A stretch of DNA of 64,000 nucleotides from Brotaphodocola faecis (GCF_040096075.1 NZ_JBBMFJ010000019.1:8045-72044); one strand, 5' to 3'. Numbered from the stretch's first letter, positions 17,628 to 26,747 are shown. Made by a program: numbers and translations. Notes: generated by a model from the letters alone, not told the origin.

Positions 17628-18917
17628 TTACTCGTCGGAATCTTCTTCGGAATTTTCTTCCATCTCATCTTCCTGTGTTTCCTCTTCCTGAGTTTCTTCC
17701 TCTTTTGTCTGCTGATTGCCCGGACCCGTATGCAACGTTACCAGATGAATGAAATTGTTTTCATCATCCTTGGTCCAGATGCACCAGCCCTTATAAATTT
17801 TCATATCCTCCGTATATGGTTTCAGAAAATTCATAAACAGAGACAGTTTTTCATAAAAGCACGCTCCGCTTTCCGCAGTCGTCTTGACATCAATAGCTGA
17901 TACAAAGTTATCATTCTTCATGTCCGAGATGCTCATCGTCTGTCCTTCAAACGAAACTTTTACCGTATCGACCTTCTGGGCACCTGCATTCATAATGTTC
18001 AGCGCGCGTCTTAAACTGTTGCTGTTTGCCTGAAATTCATACTGCACGGTTTCCGTATTTCGGAAAGCCGCTTCATACATCCGCTTATCAACAGCGCTCT
18101 GTGTATTCAGGCGAAGCTGATAGATCGCATCCGGCCACTTAAGAGCGATACCGATGATGCTTTTATGTTCCTCATCAAACTGGAATGAAATACCGAGCTG
18201 GTTATAGCTTTTATTGCATGCCAGAATTTTGATCAGAGTTCCAGGGTTGATCGTCAGATAGGTCGAGATTGCATCCACATAGGGCTTATAAACTTCCTCT
18301 TTCACCTCAGACCGGTCCTTACTTTCAAAACGGACCATTGTGGGAGATAAATCCACCGTCAGCATCGTGTTCTGGCGATCTGTTGACGCCATTTTCAAAA
18401 TCGGGCCCTCTCCGGATAATACCGGAAGGAAGCCGATCCCGCTTTTCGTAGTCGCCATATGGGGTAAATACTGTGAGATCTTCTCCAACGGAATGCTCAT
18501 ACTAAATGCATCCGTTTTCGGATTTTTCACTTTGGTCGGCTCTTCCACGAAGCTTACCGGGATCTGAATCGCCGGCTTTTGGGAAAGCAGTGTCACCTGC
18601 TTTTCCTCAAACTGCATATATACAATGTCGGTCTGCTCCGCAACGGCTCTGACCGAACCGGCAAACCGCGCCGGCAGATAAACCGAAATTTTCTCAACCG
18701 GCATCATCTCGCCCTTTTCATCAAGTCCTTTGATCTTGGCCTCGAACTTCACGCTGGCAGTGGTCGTTTTTCCCTCTACGGAAAACATGCACGGGTAACC
18801 TTTTGCCGTTGCCTTATTACTGGCCAGAAAGCTGATAACCCCATCTTCAATCGTGATCTTATCCATCAGTTCCAACATCTTTTCGCTGGTAGCCGCAACG
18901 ATCATCATCTTACTCAT
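17628..18917 (-). CDS. Possible sliding-clamp (DnaN-like) protein with acidic tail
   Basis: This 429-residue protein has three stretches that follow the pattern of DnaN domains. A helix plus 'pilxgxxlxaxd'-like strands are clearest at residues 138-200 (LEKISQYLPHMATTKSG...GPILKMASTDRQNTML). The pattern recurs near 285-335 (NSNSLRRALNIMNAG...MSISDMKNDNFVSA), and the protein ends in IYKGWCIWTKDDENNFIHLVTL. The last 35 residues are nearly all acidic. If correct it would be a plasmid beta clamp, fitting the clamp-loader genes at 55.2-57.7 kb. I recognise a fold-like pattern, not a clear family match. It overlaps the upstream gene by eight bases. Confidence 0.4.
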   Translation of the reverse strand: MSKMMIVAATSEKMLELMDKITIEDGVISFLASNKATAKGYPCMFSVEGKTTTASVKFEAKIKGLDEKGEMMPVEKISVYLPARFAGSVRAVAEQTDIVYMQFEEKQVTLLSQKPAIQIPVSFVEEPTKVKNPKTDAFSMSIPLEKISQYLPHMATTKSGIGFLPVLSGEGPILKMASTDRQNTMLTVDLSPTMVRFESKDRSEVKEEVYKPYVDAISTYLTINPGTLIKILACNKSYNQLGISFQFDEEHKSIIGIALKWPDAIYQLRLNTQSAVDKRMYEAAFRNTETVQYEFQANSNSLRRALNIMNAGAQKVDTVKVSFEGQTMSISDMKNDNFVSAIDVKTTAESGACFYEKLSLFMNFLKPYTEDMKIYKGWCIWTKDDENNFIHLVTLHTGPGNQQTKEEETQEEETQEDEMEENSEEDSDE

Positions 18918-19419
18918 ATGTTTCCCCTTTCTCTTCTACTGAATTTTCCAGTTCATCTGTTGAAATCCGCTCATGCGTCTGCATATCCATTTCATACATT
19001 TCCAAAATCATCTTCTTGGCTTCATTCATGGTGCCGTCCATATCTACCTGGCCACCATCCCATTCTGAAAAATCGGAATGGTATAACTGGTAATCATAGC
19101 CATCTTCTGATACCTGGACATATAAATAGCCCTTATTACCCAACTTCCAGGCACACTCATCTTCCGTAATCTCCGGCTCCGGAGTACAGGTTGCCTTGCA
19201 TCGTTCCAGACGTTCTGCCAGTTCGCAGATATGATAAACTTCTCTACCGAAACGCAGATGATATTCATCCATGTAACCGCAAGCCATAATGGCTGTGCTG
19301 TTTGGATACTTCAACTCCACATACGCACCATCCGGGATCTGAAACAGCTCCCGGTAATTCGGATCAATGAAGCGGATCATGCGTGTCTCATCCGCTTTAT
19401 CATTTTTATATTGGTTCAT
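18910..19419 (-). CDS. LPD28-like domain protein
   Basis: This 169-residue protein has, at residues 15-75, RFIDPNYRELFQIPDGAYVELKYP followed by ACGYMDEYHLRFGREVYHICELAERLE. This closely resembles LPD28-type domains found in conjugative elements of gut Clostridia. The C-terminal half is acidic. The molecular role of the domain is not known. It lies between the helicase and the clamp-like protein, with a GGGAG ribosome binding site. Confidence 0.6.
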   Translation of the reverse strand: MNQYKNDKADETRMIRFIDPNYRELFQIPDGAYVELKYPNSTAIMACGYMDEYHLRFGREVYHICELAERLERCKATCTPEPEITEDECAWKLGNKGYLYVQVSEDGYDYQLYHSDFSEWDGGQVDMDGTMNEAKKMILEMYEMDMQTHERISTDELENSVEEKGETYE

Positions 19420-19433
19420 AATGTTCTCCCTCT

Positions 19434-22400
19434 TTAAAAATCAAACAAAGAAAAAATATTTGCCATACCTGCCATGGGCTGCTTTTGCGCTACTACCACT
19501 GCCGGTTCCTCGTTTCCCGGCTCCTGCAGATCCATAAAATCTTCATCCCACTGGCCGAACAGATTTTCAAACATCTCATCTTCCTTTGCTTTTTTACGTC
19601 GCTCCACCTCTTCTTTTCCAAGCAGCTCCTCATATACCTGCATCGTTACATAGGACTCAGCCTGTTTGTCCGAACTGTGAAGCACATCAAACATCTTTTG
19701 CAGGGCACTTCCAGACTTTACGTCCTGATCCGCCAGGCTTGACGCCAGCGCGACTCTCGCATCGACACCCTCCGCCATGGCAGAAATCCCTTCCACGGAG
19801 AACTTTCCCTGAATAGCTGCCGTTGCTACCTGCTTCTCCGCGATCAGCTCAATCACTTTCGCCTGCGCGGTTCCTTCGTAAGCCATATAGTATGTTCTGC
19901 ATTCCATGGTCTGGTTCATCCTGTAGTGACGTCTGGAAGCCTGCCAGACAGTAAAAAGGCTGTATCCCAGCTGATAAAAGATCAGGGTCGGGTAGTTGTA
20001 TTTCTTCCCGCCTTCCGTCCAGCACAGATCAACGCCCGTTTCAATGAGCTTTGGATTGGTGATAAATACTTCCACGCCATCCTTTGCCTGCTCACGGATC
20101 CAGTTTTCCCGTTTTAATGCTCCCGGGCTCTCCGCTTCCACAACAACGGCAAAGATCCCAGCGGCTTCCAGGATATCCCGAAGCCGGTGCGTGACGTTCC
20201 ATTCATTTTTTCCGGAGCATTCAGCAAATACTACGGATTTTCTTCCTTCCGAAAGTTCTGATTTTATCAGTTCAATGAGTTTTTCTTCTTTCGGCAGAAG
20301 TTTTTCTCCCGAACGGTATTCATCGTGCTGGGCGGCTCTGATCAGAATGTCTCCATCGACCGGATTACGGATTTCTTCATTTCCATATGGCATATCAGGA
20401 TAAAAAAGCCCGTACTGTAATGCCTGGCTGAGCAATGCAAACCCGCCGCTTTCTCTCCGTTTTGCATACGAAGTCAGCCTCGATACCAGAATGGAATGAT
20501 CCCGGGCCACGTCTCTTGCCATTGGAACGGTCACAACCATCTCCTTTAGATCCGGCAAATAGGATGACATGTCCGAAAGATCCAGAAAAACGGCACAATC
20601 CAGCAAAAAGTCTGTAAAGATTGTTGGGCTGATTCCCGGCTTTGTTTTTGGTGACGACAAGCTTCGACCGCGGGCAGATACTTTCTCCGCAAGATTCTCA
20701 TCCGAAGAAGAGCCCGCATATTCATAGCGCTGCTCCACTTTTCCGTATTGCTTGGAAAAATTCGCAACATCCGTCCACCGGTATCCCTTTGATGTCATTT
20801 TCCACGGTGCCAACCGGTAAATCAGATAATAAAGATCCTCAGCCTTTCCGCCAGCAATGGTTCCTGTCAATGCAAGTTGTTTCTTCGTTGCCTTGATCAG
20901 GCAGTGCATTGCATTTCCCTGGGCACTGTCTCCGTCCTTACACACATGGCACTCATCAAAGACAGCAATGTCAAAATATCCTTTCATGTATTTTTTAATG
21001 AACGAAGCAGGCGAGTATTTTCTTACCCCATCTCTTTCTGAAACGGATATCGGTTCCGTTTCATTCTCTGCGTAATACTTTCTTGCATATTCTTTATGTA
21101 CCCAGACTGTAGTCTTTCCTTTTTGGGCTTTGTTTCTATAGCAGGTTGCCCGGTGCCAGGGGCTGATTTTCTTTGCACCGATGTTTTTCACATGCGGCAT
21201 CCATAAAGATTCCCCGCACCAGATGCAGTTTGAATTCCGCCCTGTTTTATACGCAAAGTCATTAGCTGTCAGTCCGCAGATTCCGCCGGATGCTGTATAG
21301 GCAGCAAGCACTTCTCCACAATACGGGCATTTCATTCCGTAGATCGTCTCGATCTTAGTTGTACTTTTTTCAAAATCCTTTCCACCACAGGAAACGCATT
21401 TTCGGACGGGCATATTATCTAAGCCGCAATCCGGATTCGTACACTTTTTCATATACGCCATCTTGGCAATTTCCTTTTTCGGTACCGGCTTCAAGCTATA
21501 GGAGAGCTTTGCAAAATCTTTCGAGAGAATATAAAATTCTTTTCCAACCCTCTGACTTCCGCGCTTTCTAAGCTCCAGCAGCTGAGAAAAATCAGTTACG
21601 ATCGTTGCCTTTGCATATGGGATCTGACGCTCGATCTCCCCTTTCCATTTTTCAAGGAGGTGACCGGGACACATAACGAGATTCCTGTACTTCACCAGGG
21701 ATTCATCCATATAAATATCCTTGAGTACTTTATGGCTGCGTTGCATTTCCTTCTGCACAAAATAGCTTTCGCAGATTGCAGCAGCCTGCGCTGTCTTTCC
21801 GGTTCCCATGCCCTCACAGATGATAGAAAACGGTGCGCCATTTAATAGGTGTGTAGTAACACCATTCACCATGGCTGCCTGCTGTGGATAGAGTCTGATG
21901 GAATTTAAGGTAAAAGCATCTACTTCACCTTTCAGTTCACTTTCCGGATCCAGAAGCTTTTCAAGATTTTCCACGAGTGTCGTCCCGTACTGGCGGAAGT
22001 ATTCATCCATGCTGTTAAAGTTGATAGCTTTCTGTTCCTTCTTTGATATCCAGATCTGCTTTTGCTGAAACAGGACCTGAATGGCGGACTTTAACGCTTC
22101 ATAATCAAAAGTCGTAAGGTCATATATCTGCATTTCTCTCAGATCATCCGTACCCTGCAGAGAATATTCCGTTTCAATACACTCCGTATGAAGCCGGTTG
22201 GAATAGGCATTGATCAGTCCCTCTTGCAGTGCATACGAAAGGATTGGCTTCCCCCACCACTTAAGCAGCGGCAACGGGTATTTTTTCATCAAGATTTCAT
22301 AAAGTTCCTCTCCTGCTGTTTCTTCTTTTGAAACAAACAAATCGTTTCCAATCGCTGCGTTCAAGATCACTCCATGATAGAACCGTTCTTTTCCGCGCAT

Positions 22401-22631
22401 GATCGGCACATAATAAGCTTTGTAGGTGCCAAATACGTTGTACCTTTCCTCCGGACCATTTTTATTCAGCCAGATTGTGCTGCTCTCTGAAGTACACATC
22501 GTACTTCCTATTGCCTTTGCTTCCTGCAGCGTCCGGGTAAAATAACTGATGTAGGCCACCTTAAGTCCGCGGATCAGCATTCGCTCCAGATATGCCTCAA
22601 ACATGCCGATTTTGATCATTCCGTTTTTCAT
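19434..22631 (-). CDS. Large SNF2-like helicase with zinc fingers
   Basis: This protein of about 1065 residues carries superfamily 2 helicase motifs: Walker A GMGTGKTAQAA near residue 272, DECH in AVFDECHVCKD near 575, LALTGTIAGG near 600, and the C-terminal lobe ITNPKLIETGVDL near 865. Between the first two lies an insertion with three CxxC pairs (CVSCGG, CPYCGE, CIWCGE) that probably bind zinc. The shape is like SNF2-type helicases of plasmids and phages next to DNA methyltransferases. It may move along DNA during transfer, or protect or remodel incoming DNA. I start it at the ATG at 22631, after an AGGGAGG site. Confidence 0.8.
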   Translation of the reverse strand: MKNGMIKIGMFEAYLERMLIRGLKVAYISYFTRTLQEAKAIGSTMCTSESSTIWLNKNGPEERYNVFGTYKAYYVPIMRGKERFYHGVILNAAIGNDLFVSKEETAGEELYEILMKKYPLPLLKWWGKPILSYALQEGLINAYSNRLHTECIETEYSLQGTDDLREMQIYDLTTFDYEALKSAIQVLFQQKQIWISKKEQKAINFNSMDEYFRQYGTTLVENLEKLLDPESELKGEVDAFTLNSIRLYPQQAAMVNGVTTHLLNGAPFSIICEGMGTGKTAQAAAICESYFVQKEMQRSHKVLKDIYMDESLVKYRNLVMCPGHLLEKWKGEIERQIPYAKATIVTDFSQLLELRKRGSQRVGKEFYILSKDFAKLSYSLKPVPKKEIAKMAYMKKCTNPDCGLDNMPVRKCVSCGGKDFEKSTTKIETIYGMKCPYCGEVLAAYTASGGICGLTANDFAYKTGRNSNCIWCGESLWMPHVKNIGAKKISPWHRATCYRNKAQKGKTTVWVHKEYARKYYAENETEPISVSERDGVRKYSPASFIKKYMKGYFDIAVFDECHVCKDGDSAQGNAMHCLIKATKKQLALTGTIAGGKAEDLYYLIYRLAPWKMTSKGYRWTDVANFSKQYGKVEQRYEYAGSSSDENLAEKVSARGRSLSSPKTKPGISPTIFTDFLLDCAVFLDLSDMSSYLPDLKEMVVTVPMARDVARDHSILVSRLTSYAKRRESGGFALLSQALQYGLFYPDMPYGNEEIRNPVDGDILIRAAQHDEYRSGEKLLPKEEKLIELIKSELSEGRKSVVFAECSGKNEWNVTHRLRDILEAAGIFAVVVEAESPGALKRENWIREQAKDGVEVFITNPKLIETGVDLCWTEGGKKYNYPTLIFYQLGYSLFTVWQASRRHYRMNQTMECRTYYMAYEGTAQAKVIELIAEKQVATAAIQGKFSVEGISAMAEGVDARVALASSLADQDVKSGSALQKMFDVLHSSDKQAESYVTMQVYEELLGKEEVERRKKAKEDEMFENLFGQWDEDFMDLQEPGNEEPAVVVAQKQPMAGMANIFSLFDF

Positions 22632-22644
22632 CACACTGCCCTCC

Positions 22645-23733
22645 CTATGCTAACTCTCGGATCGTCCCGAAATTATCGATCACATGCAGCGTGATCTGGT
22701 TGCGTGTTGTGACTAAAACAGAATGAATATCCCCATCATCATTGATCTCCGGAGTTTCGATCTGAACCGGCTTTGCCTGTCCTCTTTGCAGGTGTAAATC
22801 ACCGCGGTCTTCATTTCCAGCCAGGCCCTGTCCGCCTCCCGCAATCGCAGATAGATACAGCAGATCTTTTTTCAGCGGAACAATTGGCTTTCCAAGACCA
22901 ACCGACTGGTATGCATTGGTCTGCAGAGCTTTTTTAAGCACTGGTACCAATGCACTCGTGTTATGAAGCAGGATTGCCTCGTCGAATTCCTTCGTGGTAA
23001 AGAGCTCAATCTCGCTCTCCAGCGACACTGGGACTTCCATGCGTGTATCTGGGTCTTTGGGAATGTACGGAATATTTTCAAGCGGCGCTCCAGGATTTGC
23101 ACTCATCCATTCCTCGTACTCTTTCCGGTATAGTCCGATCGATGCACGCTTCTGGCCAATGAAAACCACCTGTTTGTATTTCGCAAACTCCTCATCGTCA
23201 AAGCGATAGAAGGCCACAGGCTTAAACCTTGCCAGCAGAGACTTTGCAAATTCATCCAGGTTCATTGTGGTAAGGGAAACAACCAGGACAAGATATCCTT
23301 TCGTTTTCATTAACTGGAAGATGCGTTCAATAAATAGTCTTTCCAACCTTGTTGATCCATCATCTCCACCTACGCCATATGGCGGATTGGCAAAACATAA
23401 TGTAAATGCCCGGTTCGATGCCCGGATCCCGCCAATGAAATCGGCACATACTGGAAATTCAATCTCCTGCTTATACTGCTCAAAGGTTTCCCGATTCAGT
23501 TCCACGCCAAATGTATGGACAGAACCGGCTTCATCTGCTCTCTCGCACTGACTTAAAAACGCCTTCAGTGCTTCTGCATTGCCAAACGATGGTTCCAAAA
23601 CGCAGCATTCTCCCTGCAAGCGAAATAGCCTTCCTATTTTAGCGGCATGCACCGGATCCGTGTAGTAAGCCCCAAGCTTACTGTCATTAAATACCGTTCT
23701 TGAGAACGTATTCTGTTTGATGATTTGCTCCAT
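22645..23733 (-). CDS. N6-adenine methyltransferase-like protein (DUF6094-like)
   Basis: From the ATG at 23733 (AGGAGG upstream) the protein has 362 residues. It starts with a Rossmann region (GAYYTDPVHAAKIGRLF...CVLEPSFGNAEALKAF) and has the catalytic motif CFANPPYGVGGDD near residue 113, followed by FQLMKTKGYLVLVVSL. These are the AdoMet site and NPPY signature of gamma-type adenine methyltransferases. It is the first gene of the transfer operon, ahead of the helicase, so it may modify plasmid DNA to escape host restriction. The helicase pairing may instead be a defence or anti-defence unit. Methyltransferase fold is secure; activity is inferred. Confidence 0.8.
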   Translation of the reverse strand: MEQIIKQNTFSRTVFNDSKLGAYYTDPVHAAKIGRLFRLQGECCVLEPSFGNAEALKAFLSQCERADEAGSVHTFGVELNRETFEQYKQEIEFPVCADFIGGIRASNRAFTLCFANPPYGVGGDDGSTRLERLFIERIFQLMKTKGYLVLVVSLTTMNLDEFAKSLLARFKPVAFYRFDDEEFAKYKQVVFIGQKRASIGLYRKEYEEWMSANPGAPLENIPYIPKDPDTRMEVPVSLESEIELFTTKEFDEAILLHNTSALVPVLKKALQTNAYQSVGLGKPIVPLKKDLLYLSAIAGGGQGLAGNEDRGDLHLQRGQAKPVQIETPEINDDGDIHSVLVTTRNQITLHVIDNFGTIRELA

Positions 23734-23748
23734 CACCGTTTCCTCCTT

Positions 23749-23885
23749 TTGGAATAGTCTTAAAATAAAAAAATCCCAGTTATCGCTAACCGGGATTTGA
23801 ATATAAAAAAATAGACTATTCCCTCCAAAGACCCATATGGGCCACCCACCGCCAAAAGCGGTTTCTTTGAAAAAAATAATCTAAT
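23749..23885 (-). promoter_or_regulatory. Structured leader of the transfer operon
   Basis: Between the predicted start of transcription near 23885 and the first gene lie four inverted repeats in a row. These are ACCGC/GCGGT (23848-23862), CCCATATGGG (23832-23841), an outer pair GGAATAGTC/GACTATTCC (23751-23760 with 23813-23822), and inside it a terminator hairpin. The nesting suggests a leader RNA that can adopt alternative folds and decide whether RNA polymerase enters the 19-kb operon. No known riboswitch was recognised. Confidence 0.55.
23771..23798 (-). terminator. Intrinsic terminator inside the transfer-operon leader
   Basis: On the minus strand, AAATCCCGGTTA and TAACTGGGATTT form a stem over a four-base loop. 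A T-rich run follows before the ribosome binding site of the methyltransferase gene. Its place, after a promoter and before the first gene, argues for attenuation. Confidence 0.65.
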
Positions 23886-23891
23886 GCACTA

Positions 23892-23920
23892 ATTATAACA
23901 AAGCAATTCTAAGATTGCAA
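23892..23920 (-). promoter_or_regulatory. Promoter of the transfer operon
   Basis: On the minus strand TTGCAA (23915-23920) and TATAAT (23892-23897) are 17 bp apart. Transcription would start near 23885 and read the structured leader before the methyltransferase gene. Confidence 0.7.
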
Positions 23921-23969
23921 TATCGAAACTGGCAACATACTCACTGCATATCCTGATAACTTATTAACC

Positions 23970-24060
23970 CCCGCTTCAATTTCTGAATAATTGAAGTGGG
24001 GGCTTTTGATGATCCTGACTCGTGGAATATGTTGCACTGGCATCTGGAATTTCAGGCAGC
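23970..24060 (-). mobile_element. Orphan IS605-like right end
   Basis: AAGCCCCCACTTCAA (minus strand, ending at 23991) is identical to the right-end terminus of the IS200/IS605 element at 1943. As at that site, the following bases fold back on it (CCCCCACTTCAATT with AATTGAAGCGGGGG). No transposase gene is nearby. I read it as a remnant or non-autonomous copy, possibly still giving an orphan guide-RNA scaffold. It may also act as a terminator between the small genes and the transfer promoter. Confidence 0.45.
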
Positions 24061-24093
24061 CCTGCCCTCTCTTCCTGCCAAAATCGGTTGAAG

Positions 24094-24633
24094 TTATTGA
24101 AAATCTATATGTCCCCAATCGATGCATCCGTCTACCTGGTTCTCCAGAAGGTAACGTATCAGTTTCACGCAGGTTTCCCGCGGGTCAGCATCAATCTCAT
24201 CACGAACATCCATCAGGTAATCTTCATACCAGTTATAAGGATAAATGTCCCCATAAGTTTCTCTGTAGTCTTCTTCCGGATCTTCGTCATACACCTCTTC
24301 CGGATCGTGATCAAACGTAACCGCAATATGCTCAAGCTCATTTATATCTGCCTCGTGGTCGTAGAGGTAGTAAAGGAATGAATCACTACCGCCCATTCCG
24401 CTATAGGCCCGCGAAAACCATTCGCCTGCAAGTTCCTCCTCATCTGATCCATTTCTATGCCATCCGCTCAAATCACCAACAAACGCTTCCAGAAGCTGCT
24501 CCGGACGCTTAAAACCGGCTTTAAAGGTATAATGCAGCAGAGCATGATACTGCTCATCTGTAAGCTTTGGGCTTATATCTCTGTCTGCTTTTGTTGCAAG
24601 GTCGGCCGTTCGCTGTTCTCTGTCTAATATCAT
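24094..24633 (-). CDS. Hypothetical acidic protein
   Basis: From the ATG at 24633 (AGGGAG upstream) the protein has 179 residues. It begins with a basic helical part (ILDREQRTADLATKADRDISPKLTDEQYHALLHYTF). The second half is very acidic and rich in Tyr and Trp (YDEDPEEDYRETYGDIYP). No transmembrane segment or catalytic motif was seen. Its acidic, soluble nature could suit a DNA mimic or a chaperone-like partner, but this is only a guess. It precedes the transfer operon on the same strand. Confidence 0.6.
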   Translation of the reverse strand: MILDREQRTADLATKADRDISPKLTDEQYHALLHYTFKAGFKRPEQLLEAFVGDLSGWHRNGSDEEELAGEWFSRAYSGMGGSDSFLYYLYDHEADINELEHIAVTFDHDPEEVYDEDPEEDYRETYGDIYPYNWYEDYLMDVRDEIDADPRETCVKLIRYLLENQVDGCIDWGHIDFQ

Positions 24634-24680
24634 TTTTTCGTGTCTCCCTTTAAGCATAATATTTTCTAATGCTGTATTGT

Positions 24681-24971
24681 TTATTCTCTAGGTGTCCCAA
24701 TCCAGTCGATTTTTTGACCGCATCTATGACAATAATTCGTCAATCTTGCTGCATTTGGTCCCCATCTCAAACGGGTAGCACAACTGGAGCATGTATACAG
24801 AGTACCTTTTTTGTCATCATGTAACGCTGCAAGCGGATGAACCTCTATTCCCTTTTTGATCGCTCTCTTTGCACTTTCCAAGGTTTCGTAAAATTTCTTT
24901 ACTATTTCCTCTGTTCCATTTATTTTAACATTCATTTTCTGAATCATCTGTAATGCCTCATTTTCCAACAT
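24681..24971 (-). CDS. Small zinc-ribbon protein
   Basis: From the ATG at 24971 (GGAGGTG upstream) the protein has 96 residues. The N-terminal half is a helix (MLENEALQMIQKMNVKINGT). The C-terminal half carries two cysteine pairs, CSSC and CHRC, about 20 residues apart, a zinc ribbon. Such small ribbons often bind nucleic acid or partner proteins. It is upstream of the acidic hypothetical gene and probably co-transcribed with it. Function unknown. Confidence 0.65.
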   Translation of the reverse strand: MLENEALQMIQKMNVKINGTEEIVKKFYETLESAKRAIKKGIEVHPLAALHDDKKGTLYTCSSCATRLRWGPNAARLTNYCHRCGQKIDWIGTPRE

Positions 24972-25091
24972 CTGACATACACCTCCGCATTTCATTTTGC
25001 AAAATATCTGTAAACTAACATAGTTTTCACGCAATTTTACATTAAATATCTATTTCGTTAATCAAGCATACATTTATTTTTGATAGGCAAA

Positions 25092-25117
25092 AAGAGCCTC
25101 CTCTCAGGGAAGCTCTT
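25092..25117 (-). terminator. Intrinsic terminator (minus strand)
   Basis: AAGAGC and GCTCTT arms with further pairing in the loop are followed by a T-run on the minus strand. It would end a transcript that crosses the small frame at 25177-25311. Confidence 0.55.
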
Positions 25118-25176
25118 AGGGAAATATCTTTTAATGTATTGTTTTTGCATAAAGAGAGTTTTGTAGCTCTACAATT

Positions 25177-25311
25177 TTAATGCATTATAAATATCATTAA
25201 CGTTATAATCCGGAGCAAGTCAGGTGCTACATTCATAATTTTTTGAATTAAAGGAACGTCTTGCTCAACAAGATCATTTGCAACTTCCTCTGCAGAAGAA
25301 AATTTCTGCAT
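25177..25311 (-). pseudogene. Small minus-strand frame, probable gene remnant
   Basis: This frame encodes 44 residues (MQKFSSAEEVANDLVEQDV..., ending in a hydrophobic stretch). It has no ribosome binding site. Upstream, the same frame continues across one stop codon into a further coding-like stretch (ARVLALVTGVE). With the terminator just downstream, this looks like the end of a once longer gene. No family recognised. Confidence 0.3.
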
Positions 25312-25753
25312 TTTTACACAAACTTTTAATTATTCTACTCCTGTTACTAATGCCAGAACTCTCGCTCCAGCCACTTCCTGGTCCTAACGACCTGTTTTTG
25401 ATAACTAATAATGTATAATATTATCTTACCATAACTAAAACAAAGTCTCAAGATTTCCTCTGATATTTCGCCATTACTATGTACCTTGTATCAATTTACA
25501 TAAGTATGGAGAACGGTAATGCATTTAACTGCGCTTTTTTCATTGATGAGTTTATGCAGACAGATATAAATTTTACTTATTCCCCTCATATTCTAATCTT
25601 TGATTTCCTACCGTCAATCACTCTCCATTTCAAGCTACTAAAACTTAATTTGTTGATTTTTGTCCTCTGCTTTAGTATAATAATAATAATTTCACATGTG
25701 TTTTTACTATTTTTAGTAATAACAAATTTTGTTATTATGAAAGAGGTGATATT
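25312..25753. other. AT-rich intergenic region
   Basis: I see no convincing gene here. The plus-strand frame from 25479 is low-complexity and overlaps the next gene out of frame. The last 80 bases contain AATAATAATAAT and TAATAACAAATTTTGTTATTA, an inverted repeat that may be the operator of the following Par-like gene. Confidence 0.5.
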
Positions 25754-26710
25754 TTGGAAGGTCGAGTATATAACTTTATGGGTAGTAGAAAAGCAGATGA
25801 AAATGTTCCTGATCAGGACTTGGGCAGCACCACAGGATCTAATTTTGATGACGTTAAAGCTGACACTGCGAAGCCTGATAGTCAGGATAATTTTTCTTCT
25901 GTATACCCTACCGATACTTCAACTGATACTGAACAAAGCGATCATAACGGCCCTGTCATTAGTGAACAAGAAGGACATAATGGTCCTATTGTAAGCGATA
26001 TAGATGGCTTATATACGTATGGCCAACTTGCCAAATTGTTAAATAAACCGGAGAATAATCTGCGGTACTTAATCAATACTTTCCGTGATTATATTCATCC
26101 TGTTCCAGTTACAACTTCAGCAAGTGCTAAACGTGCAAATTTCAAATATTCAGAGTCTGATTATGCTACCCTCAAACAAATTATTGCCTATAAAGAGAAA
26201 GGCATTCAAAATGCTGAAATCATGAAGCTTTTAGAAGATAATCCGCCTGATAATAGCAATGATAATGAGGATGATCAGATTGATATTATTGGAAAGCGAT
26301 TCCTGGCTTTATATAAGAATAAACTTTCTGAACGTGATCAACAGATTATTAATGAATTTGCTTTGGTTAACTCCAGAAATCAAAAAGCTATAGAAAGCCT
26401 GCTCCAAAAAGTTAGCGATGTTTATTTAGATCAAAAGGAATTTTATGAATCTGCACTTTCCGAGACAAAAAAACAAAATGAAATTCTTAAAGAGCAAAAT
26501 GACAAACTGCAAAAACAGTTAACTGATGCGCAAAATATTATATCGTCTTCGAAAGAAGCATACGAACGCAACAGTCAAGTTATTAATGATGCACAGGAAA
26601 TCATATTGAGACAATCTGAATATATTGAAAAATTAAAGGATGATCTTTCACATGATGATGATCAAGCTTCAGAAAAGAAAGGCTTTTTTTCAAGATTATT
26701 TGGGCTTTAA
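25754..26710 (+). CDS. pSK1-Par-like partition protein (HTH plus coiled coil)
   Basis: This 318-residue protein starts at a TTG with AAGAGGTGAT seven bases upstream. Residues 1-80 are acidic and disordered. Residues 84-150 hold a MerR-like helix-turn-helix (LYTYGQLAKLLNKPENNLRYLIN). Residues 200-300 form a long coiled coil. It ends KKGFFSRLFGL, a basic amphipathic tail. This order (HTH, coiled coil, FxxRLFG end) is that of single-protein plasmid partition factors such as staphylococcal pSK1 Par (DUF536-like proteins). It would bind DNA near its own gene and the nucleoid or membrane. The repeats at 26.9-27.6 kb are candidate targets. Confidence 0.65.
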   Translation: MEGRVYNFMGSRKADENVPDQDLGSTTGSNFDDVKADTAKPDSQDNFSSVYPTDTSTDTEQSDHNGPVISEQEGHNGPIVSDIDGLYTYGQLAKLLNKPENNLRYLINTFRDYIHPVPVTTSASAKRANFKYSESDYATLKQIIAYKEKGIQNAEIMKLLEDNPPDNSNDNEDDQIDIIGKRFLALYKNKLSERDQQIINEFALVNSRNQKAIESLLQKVSDVYLDQKEFYESALSETKKQNEILKEQNDKLQKQLTDAQNIISSSKEAYERNSQVINDAQEIILRQSEYIEKLKDDLSHDDDQASEKKGFFSRLFGL

Positions 26711-26747
26711 CCTGATTCCATCTTACAAATTTATATTCTATACCTAT

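Noticed and set aside
25479..25994. 171-codon plus-strand frame before the Par-like gene
   Set aside because: Low-complexity hydrophobic sequence without a ribosome binding site, overlapping a well-supported gene in another frame.
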